Below are positions 62,001 to 64,000 of a stretch of DNA of 64,000 nucleotides, piece after piece. Source of the DNA: Archivesica marissinica (Eukaryota > Mollusca > Bivalvia > Venerida > Vesicomyidae). Numbering within the stretch: the first letter of the stretch is position 1; each line of letters opens with the position of its first letter. The translations under genes and the position numbers were made by a program. The DNA lies in NCBI GenBank assembly GCA_014843695.1, contig CM026386.1:85030850-85094849 (forward strand), given 5' to 3'. Below the pieces are notes generated by a model. The model was not told where the DNA came from. It worked only from the letters and a program-made list of their open reading frames with translations, and ran no database searches.

Positions 62001-63863
62001 AGATCTGTATGGACGATACAACGCAAGTATTTAAATCCTTAGATCTGTATGGATGATATAACGGATGTATTTAAATCCTTAGATCTGTATGGACGATACG
62101 ACGCAAGTATTTAAATCCTTAGATCTGTATGGACGATACAACGCAAGTATTTAAATCCATAGATCTGTATGGATGGTACAACGGATGTATTTAAATCCTT
62201 AGATCTGTATGGACGATACAACGGACGTATTTAAATCCTTAGATCTGTATGGATGGTACAACGGACGTATTTAAATCCTTAGATCTGTATGGATGGTACA
62301 ACGGATGTATTTAAATCCTTAGATCTGTATGGACGATACAACGGACGTATTTAAATCCTTAGATCTGTATGGACGATACAACGGACGTATTTAAATCCTT
62401 AGTTCTGTATGGACGATACAACGGACGTATTTAAATCCTTAGATCTGTATGGACGATACAACGCAAGTATTTAAATCCTTAGATCTGTATGGACGATATA
62501 ACGGATGTATTTAAATCCTTAGATCTGTATGGACGATACAACGCAAGTATTTAAATCCTTAGATCTGTATGGACGATACAACGCAAGTATTTAAATCCTT
62601 AGATCTGTATGGACGATACAACGCAAGTATTTAAATCCTTAGATCTGTATGGACGATATAACGGATGTATTTAAATCCTTAGATCTCTATGGACGATATA
62701 ACGGATGTATTTAAATCCTTAGATCTGTATGGACGATATAACGGATGTATTTAAATCCGTAGATCTGTATGGACGATATAACGGATGTATTTAAATCCTT
62801 AGATCTGTATGGAGGATACAACGGACGTATTTAAATCCTTACATCTGTATGGAGGATACAACGGACGTATTTAAATCCTTAGATCTGTATGGACGATATA
62901 ACGGATGTATTTATATCTTTAGATCTCTATGGACGATGCAACGCAAGCGTTAAATCCGTAGATCTGTATGGACGATACAACGCAAGTGTTAAATCCTTAG
63001 ATCTGTATGGACGATACAACGCAAGTGTTAAATCCTTAGATCTGTATGGACGATACAACGCAAGTATTTAAATCCTTAGATCTGTATGGACGATATAACG
63101 GATGTATTTAAATCCTTAGATCTGTATGGACGATATAACGGACGTATTTAAATCCTTAGATCTGTATGGACGATACAACGCAAGTAAATCCTTAGATCTG
63201 TATGGACGATACAACGCAAGTATTTAAATCCTTAGATCTGTATGGACGATACAACGCAAGTATTTAAATCCTTAGATCTGTATGGACGATATAACGGATG
63301 TATTTAAATCCTTAGATCTGTATGGATGGTACAACGGACGTATTTAAATCCTTAGATATGTATGGACAATACAACGAAATTGCTTAAATCTGTGAGACTG
63401 AATAGACGTCACCACAGACATGGTTAAATGTAAGATGTAGATACATGGGTCTATATGGATGTCACCGAGGGTATGATTAAATCCATTGATTTGTATAATC
63501 AACCATGTGCCTAAAGTATGAATATTACTGTGGATGTTTCTAAATTCATGGATATGTGGACATTACTGTAGATATGCTTGAAATCATGGATATGTGGACA
63601 TTACTGTGGATATGCTTGAATTCATGGATCTGTATTAACGTTAATGTGCATGTCTTTAAAATATATGGATCTGTGTGAACTAATTATAAGAAGAAGTGAT
63701 CAAAAGACGTATTATGTTTGGAGAATATTAGAAAACTTACGAATGCACGTTGTCTTATCTATTATATTCAGCTTGAAGCCAGCATCACACAAACACCGGT
63801 AAGCGCCCACTGTATTAGAGCATGTGTGATCACATTCATTCTGACCTTCACATTCGTTGATAT
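32024..63863 (-). CDS. EGF-Sushi-SEA type I membrane protein, 3' part of gene (18 exons visible)
   Basis: Join, in transcription order: 63863-63741, 61725-61594, 57184-57059, 54795-54532, 53610-53344, 53080-52964, 52170-51958, 51214-51053, 49615-49448, 47882-47794, 47253-47189, 42576-42419, 39390-39366, 38488-38472, 35887-35743, 34066-33873, 32550-32498, 32050-32024. Every junction is GT-AG and the frame is continuous for 780 codons plus stop. Order: EGF domains, two Sushi, SEA, transmembrane helix, cytoplasmic tail. EGF and Sushi exons are symmetrical phase 1-1. The signal peptide and N-terminus are beyond the window. Extracellular repeats suggest adhesion or ligand binding at the cell surface; ligand unknown. 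I do not assign a symbol because many EGF/SEA proteins share this plan. Confidence 0.85.
32498..32550 (-). CDS. Receptor exon: cytoplasmic tail
   Basis: RPTTNFSWDFMYPHVDED, 53 nt, phase 1 to 0, acceptor tttcag, donor gtaagt. Confidence 0.75.
32560..33540 (-). other. Receptor intron, no feature recognised
   Basis: AT-rich; possible SINE head remnant near 32.69-32.71 kb (gtagtcgagtggttaatgct). Confidence 0.45.
33541..33838. mobile_element. SINE family C copy
   Basis: tcgctaccggttgcccatat to ggggatcgaacctgcgagct; near-identical to 24.54-24.79 kb, abutting the tail exon. Confidence 0.75.
33873..34066 (-). CDS. Receptor exon: cytoplasmic tail
   Basis: AIRSGFTPGMIPVRFNTIG, GPVYGSSYSGVWDD, EYSERESVVEYGSAPSAY, HEFD: Tyr/Ser/Gly-rich tail with several YxxS or SxY sites. 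194 nt, phase 2 to 1; donor gtaagt. Partially duplicated at 24841-24957. Confidence 0.8.
34067..34985 (-). other. Receptor intron, no feature recognised
   Basis: AT-rich intron before the 19-bp array. Confidence 0.5.
34990..35535. repeat. 19-bp tandem repeat, about 28 units (intronic)
   Basis: Unit gtgatattgatgtgtattc with a tgtttgttc variant. Period 19 is coprime with 3, so all three minus frames read the same 19-residue cycle. Confidence 0.9.
35743..35887 (-). CDS. Receptor exon: transmembrane helix and start of cytoplasmic tail
   Basis: DFTLALVLGAALALFLLLCI continues to FLALCVYY, one hydrophobic helix, then the basic stop-transfer MKRRQSWREK and HEIDSDNS. 145 nt, phase 1 to 2. The donor gtacgt at 35742 gives the phase needed for the tail exon. 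Confidence 0.85.
35910..37135. repeat. 29-bp tandem repeat, about 42 units (intronic)
   Basis: Unit has actgtgtgtacagcatgaa and gagtcatat; occasional ctact for atact and ggcat for gtcat variants. Confidence 0.92.
37140..37800 (-). other. Receptor intron with a palindrome
   Basis: Near 37.55-37.62 kb an inverted repeat (cactatcagagta / tactctgatagt) forms a hairpin of about 70 bp bounded by atatttaaaa and tttttaaatat. Otherwise no feature. Confidence 0.5.
37805..38190. mobile_element. SINE 3' tail and SINE family C copy
   Basis: gttgtaagaacttgtttcgc near 37.82 kb is the shared SINE tail; 37.91-38.19 kb is a full SINE C from tttacgtttatttatc to gattaccagtccagcg. Confidence 0.7.
38225..38465 (+). 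mobile_element. SINE family B copy
   Basis: tRNA-like head (gcttctcaccaatgcaacc, gttcgatcctcgg) and a central gtacttcagtttcctcc block resembling, from memory, the conserved domain of Meta-type SINEs. Confidence 0.65.
38472..38488 (-). CDS. Receptor 17-nt microexon
   Basis: Acceptor ttttttcag and donor gtaagt flank 17 nt encoding PIEVD, phase 2 to 1, just before the membrane-spanning exon. Confidence 0.65.
38690..38760 (+). mobile_element. SINE 3' tail fragment
   Basis: gctagaacttgtttcgcaat followed by cgagcgtaacgaaat and (aata)n. Confidence 0.6.
38824..39221. mobile_element. TTAA-type MITE (same family as 43.99-44.55 kb)
   Basis: Ends TTAAGAGACAC and GTGTCTCTTTAA are inverted and bounded by TTAA. 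Internal text (gatgcgttccgattgt, actttcagtttgtt, gcaaaaacac) aligns with the MITE at 44.3-44.46 kb. Confidence 0.65.
39366..39390 (-). CDS. Receptor 25-nt microexon
   Basis: Found because the SEA exon (ends phase 1) cannot join the next microexon (needs phase 2). 25 nt with a strong donor gtgagt and acceptor gcacag; encodes LIEDKALC(E) and exactly repairs the phase. The polypyrimidine tract is weak. Confidence 0.6.
39585..41130. repeat. 43-bp tandem repeat, about 35 units (intronic)
   Basis: Unit includes ttgattacgtatgctgtga, (c/t)gatgcaaaacattac and acttgtcc. Most variation is CG against TG or CA at three fixed sites. Confidence 0.93.
41135..42255 (-). other. Receptor intron; short repeat of about 58 bp at 41.38-41.51 kb
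   Basis: gtgttatcggcgtgactgtc and gtgatcggtgtgattatc occur in tandem; a related pair sits at 47.94-48.03 kb. Nothing else seen. Confidence 0.5.
42260..42357 (-). mobile_element. SINE family E copy (reverse)
   Basis: Reverse complement reads cgtggtccagtggtagagcg, then tttggaatctaaggttcgat. Confidence 0.6.
42419..42576 (-). CDS. Receptor exon: SEA domain, part 3
   Basis: (S)GEVTVSYIVVSSNTTDTQGE, then LAKAHADLIAGES: the SEA turn G-x-V-x-V-x-Y and following helix. Autoproteolytic SEA domains have G-S at the turn; here G-E, so cleavage is not expected. 158 nt, phase 2 to 1; acceptor ttttag, donor gtaagc. Confidence 0.82.
42900..43398. repeat. About 44-bp tandem repeat, copy 1 (intronic)
   Basis: Units contain caacagacaaacagatcatg and catagatatataatatat, about eleven, with indels. 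Confidence 0.85.
43399..44865. repeat. Unique part of tandem segmental duplication, copy 1
   Basis: Matches 45.43-46.32 kb nearly base for base (for example ccccgggatatgtgaataaa and cctttggaatattacagaca), except for the 547-bp MITE at 43998-44544 and small indels. Confidence 0.9.
43998..44544. mobile_element. 547-bp MITE with preserved empty site in the paralogous copy
   Basis: Terminal inverted repeats gcagcattacatcg / cgatgtaatgctgc. Flanked by TTTAAA at 43992-43997 and 44545-44550; copy 2 has a single TTTAAA in cgtactatttaaagtac at 46.03 kb. The core target could be TTAA. Non-coding. Confidence 0.9.
44870..45428. repeat. About 44-bp tandem repeat, copy 2 (intronic)
   Basis: Same units as 42.9-43.4 kb; begins caacagacaaatatatcatg. 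Confidence 0.85.
45429..46330. repeat. Unique part of tandem segmental duplication, copy 2
   Basis: Counterpart of 43.4-44.86 kb without the MITE. Just past its end, at 46.34-46.36 kb, gttgccatccctaa resembles hAT-type terminal sequence. Confidence 0.88.
46500..46735 (+). mobile_element. SINE family B copy
   Basis: cacgcttctcaacaatgcac, gttcgattctcggac, the gggttttctccgtgtagtac core and a degenerate tail with aaacaaataaagtg. Confidence 0.7.
46740..47188 (-). other. Receptor intron with TTAA-type MITE remnants
   Basis: ccgctagggtgcaaaagggt-taa near 47.13-47.15 kb is the end of the piggyBac-like family seen at 4.57 kb; gcagatcctgctaatctgga at 46.95 kb is its palindromic inner part. Confidence 0.5.
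47189..47253 (-). CDS. Receptor exon: SEA domain, part 2
   Basis: IVDFYESQMGGFFNALYIID. 65 nt, phase 0 to 2; acceptor tgacag, donor gtaagt. Joins upstream and downstream SEA parts in frame. Confidence 0.8.
47425..47645 (-). mobile_element. SINE family D copy (reverse)
   Basis: Contains cgacaccgcaagttcgattc and gtcacggtggctgtgtcc; order matches the copy at 0.70-0.83 kb. Confidence 0.55.
47794..47882 (-). CDS. Receptor exon: SEA domain, part 1
   Basis: EQLNGIVISITLPTPAAS then LQWKSAFYDS: first strand and helix of a SEA domain. 89 nt, phase 1 to 0; acceptor ctccag, donor gtatgt. Confidence 0.8.
47925..48235 (-). other. Receptor intron with a single relic of the 43-bp satellite
   Basis: cttgattacttatgatgtga at 47.92-47.95 kb is one satellite-like unit, directly followed by the ~58-bp repeats that flank the big array at 41.4 kb. 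Confidence 0.5.
48236..48515. mobile_element. SINE family C copy
   Basis: tgttttacgtttatttatcg to gataaccagt-like tRNA head; middle ggagtctcctctgtttct. Confidence 0.7.
48520..49265 (-). other. Receptor intron, no feature recognised
   Basis: AT-rich. Confidence 0.5.
49270..49395 (+). mobile_element. SINE family B fragment
   Basis: cagatcggacaggtgggttt then ctccgggtactccgggttcc and the cgcaatcg tail with aaaataaataaag. Confidence 0.7.
49448..49615 (-). CDS. Receptor exon: Sushi/CCP domain 2
   Basis: GCGNISNPGNGTQTY, VNLTCNSGYSMVGPSTLQC, YGWNSDSAC: Sushi core with one extra cysteine pair (SCAEEDC). 168 nt, phase 1-1; acceptor ctacag, donor gtgagt. Confidence 0.88.
49920..50130 (+). mobile_element. 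SINE family B copy
   Basis: gagtagtggttagcaaggtt (A-box region), gattcgattttctgatgg, ccaaatcggacaggtatgtt, and the tail gcttgtttcgcaatcaatag. Confidence 0.75.
50395..50580 (+). mobile_element. SINE family A copy
   Basis: cgtggacgttcgcttcatgt, gtgtgcccttgggtaatgca and tail atcttgtttcgcaatcgaac. Confidence 0.7.
50690..51000. repeat. About 60-bp tandem repeat, about 5 units (intronic)
   Basis: Alternating gagcaacgtaggtcaagg and gagcaaagtaggtcaaggaa with gtcaatgac spacers. Confidence 0.8.
51053..51214 (-). CDS. Receptor exon: Sushi/CCP domain 1
   Basis: CGVPGVQNASY, VTFTCTDGYTLIGSQNATC, ATWTSLPVC: four cysteines and the conserved tryptophan of a Sushi domain. 162 nt, phase 1-1; donor gtaagt. 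Confidence 0.88.
51690..51870 (+). mobile_element. SINE family D copy
   Basis: ccaagtggttattgttattg, acttcaaatcgcttg and gggtgcccgtccatgactgg match the family order. Confidence 0.55.
51958..52170 (-). CDS. Receptor exon: MEGF-type EGF plus incomplete cbEGF
   Basis: CTGSWGVQCEHECSC...CICRPGWTGTIC, then DINECTNGAHTC and NTPGNFEC, after which the exon ends (CCAG|gtaac). The second module lacks its last two cysteines before the Sushi exon. 213 nt, phase 1-1. Confidence 0.8.
52400..52660. mobile_element. SINE family C, diverged copy
   Basis: Shares ggaggatagtg, cacgatacctcggtttatag, cccatctgaaagact and gtcagaaggaggatcaaacc. Confidence 0.65.
52964..53080 (-). CDS. Receptor exon: single EGF domain
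   Basis: NNECLLGKDNCTYKC, GSFACSCYTGYSG, DC: a short cbEGF-like domain. 117 nt, phase 1-1; acceptor tctgcag, donor gtaagt. Confidence 0.85.
53344..53610 (-). CDS. Receptor exon: MEGF-type EGF plus calcium-binding EGF
   Basis: CDSVHWGHYCGNNCTC...GVCECNLGWEG..C, then DTDECSLYP...GSYTCGCISGY...C. 267 nt, phase 1-1. Its cysteine layout parallels 54532-54795, so the pair likely arose by tandem exon duplication. Confidence 0.85.
53620..54530 (-). other. Receptor intron; 42-bp repeat of three units at 53.94-54.05 kb
   Basis: aaataacataaccccattgt recurs with small changes. No other feature. Confidence 0.5.
54532..54795 (-). CDS. Receptor exon: MEGF-type EGF plus calcium-binding EGF
   Basis: First module CLEGTYGTDCLQNCSC...CNVDG-type...CSCKSGW..LC, second NINECSDP...GSFYCECDIGY...TC. 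264 nt, phase 1-1; acceptor gttacag, donor gtagga. Same two-module plan as the next exon. Confidence 0.85.
54800..57055 (-). other. Receptor intron, no feature recognised
   Basis: A plus-strand open frame at 56327-56641 shows no recognised domain, and the reverse strand shows no EGF-like exon. Left unassigned. Confidence 0.45.
57059..57184 (-). CDS. Receptor exon: EGF domain
   Basis: DILECSPYSGPCSQGC, GSYQCFCDIDGYRL, STC: a cbEGF-like domain (D-I-L-E start). Acceptor ttacag, donor gtaaat; 126 nt, phase 1-1. The intron upstream contains the 26/27-, 22- and 65-bp arrays. Confidence 0.85.
57295..58545. repeat. 26/27-bp tandem repeat, about 47 units (intronic)
   Basis: Unit ttccacatggtaggacggta-tgtctg (26) mixed with a 27-bp form carrying gtggcatatg. 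Apparent frames with repeated NRHT or GTDI words are period artefacts. Confidence 0.92.
58546..59520. repeat. 27-bp tandem repeat, about 36 units (intronic)
   Basis: Unit ttccatgaggtatgtggtat-tgatctg. Because 27 is divisible by 3, frames over 330 codons are open on both strands; I do not call them genes. It grades into the previous array through units with ccacgaggta. Confidence 0.92.
59525..59895 (-). other. Receptor intron, no feature recognised
   Basis: AT-rich spacer between arrays. Confidence 0.5.
59905..60185. repeat. 22-bp tandem repeat, about 12 units (intronic)
   Basis: Unit aaaacccacctctttctagg-ac, becoming more diverged to the right. Confidence 0.9.
60186..61030. repeat. 65-bp tandem repeat, about 12 units (intronic)
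   Basis: Each unit comprises three sub-blocks that start ctaggacgga, ctaagacaaa and ctagtgcaca. Confidence 0.9.
61315..61430 (-). mobile_element. tRNA-Arg-like SINE head
   Basis: Reverse complement reads gtggcccagtggttaaggcg, tccgcctacggatcggga and ggtgcgaatctcgtc. It looks like a tRNA but lacks a clean acceptor stem, so I call it a SINE head. Confidence 0.55.
61594..61725 (-). CDS. Receptor exon: EGF domain
   Basis: EACEASNNPCGANTDC then ECFCHSGYQF and TIC: six cysteines, EGF spacing, no clear calcium-binding start. Acceptor ttcag, donor gtaaaa; 132 nt, phase 1-1. Confidence 0.85.
61800..63395. repeat. 40-bp tandem repeat, about 39 units (intronic)
   Basis: Unit includes tatttaaatccttagatctg and tatggacgata, then (t/c)aacg(gatg/caag). 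Two unit classes (ataacggatg and acaacgcaag) are interspersed. Confidence 0.94.
63741..63863 (-). CDS. Receptor exon: calcium-binding EGF domain
   Basis: Begins (D)INECEGQNECDHTC and continues GAYRCLCDAGF to TTC, with six cysteines and the D-I-N-E calcium-binding start. Acceptor atatag, donor gtaagt; phase 1-1, 123 nt. First exon visible; upstream exons lie past the right edge. Confidence 0.85.
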
Positions 63864-64000
63864 CTATATTCCAATAAAAGACAAACACGATGCAGTTTAC
63901 ATACAGTTATGCTATATGTACTAAATACAAGACAAACACGATGCAGTTTACATATAAGTTATGCTATAATGTACAAAATACATGACAAACACGATACAGT

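Overview
This is a eukaryotic, AT-rich window from an invertebrate animal. Genes are split by GT-AG introns, and there are several tRNA-derived SINE families, DNA transposons, a decayed Polinton/Maverick and at least sixteen tandem-repeat arrays. The repeat style, the frequent acatgt words and the Polinton gene types suggest a mollusc, probably a bivalve; this is a tentative call. Long open frames inside the tandem arrays are mostly by-products of repeat periods divisible by three.

Region 1 (1-9.2 kb): short tandem arrays, a 57-bp minisatellite open in one frame (1.19-2.08 kb), a piggyBac-like MITE (4.57-4.76 kb) and a frameshifted multi-C2H2 zinc-finger gene on the minus strand (6.0-7.8 kb).

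Region 2 (9.19-18.08 kb): one Polinton bounded by ~68-bp terminal inverted repeats. Protein-primed DNA polymerase B runs leftward; packaging ATPase, a small zinc-finger protein and integrase run rightward. All carry stops, frameshifts or substitutions, no capsid or protease gene is visible, and two spliceosomal introns interrupt the Walker A motif and the second catalytic Asp region of the integrase.

Region 3 (18-32 kb): transposon graveyard (hAT C-terminus, LINE reverse transcriptase, Tc1/mariner transposase, SINEs), five tandem arrays, and rearranged partial copies of the 3' end of the gene in region 4.

Region 4 (32.0-63.9 kb, minus strand): the main gene, a type I membrane protein whose 5' end lies beyond the right edge. 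I could place 18 exons in a continuous reading frame (~780 codons): eleven EGF-type domains (several calcium-binding), two Sushi/CCP domains, a SEA domain over three exons, two microexons (25 and 17 nt), one transmembrane helix and a ~110-residue cytoplasmic tail. EGF and Sushi exons are all phase 1-1, as expected for exon shuffling. Introns contain separate minisatellites (19, 29, 43, ~44, ~62, 26/27, 22, 65 and 40 bp units), SINEs and two TTAA-type MITEs.

Most informative for evolution: a minisatellite at 22.2-22.8 kb whose unit is single-copy in the paralogous arm at 31.8-31.9 kb; a MITE insertion with its empty site preserved in a neighbouring duplicate; and a partial duplicate of the receptor tail exon that keeps its frame and splice donor.
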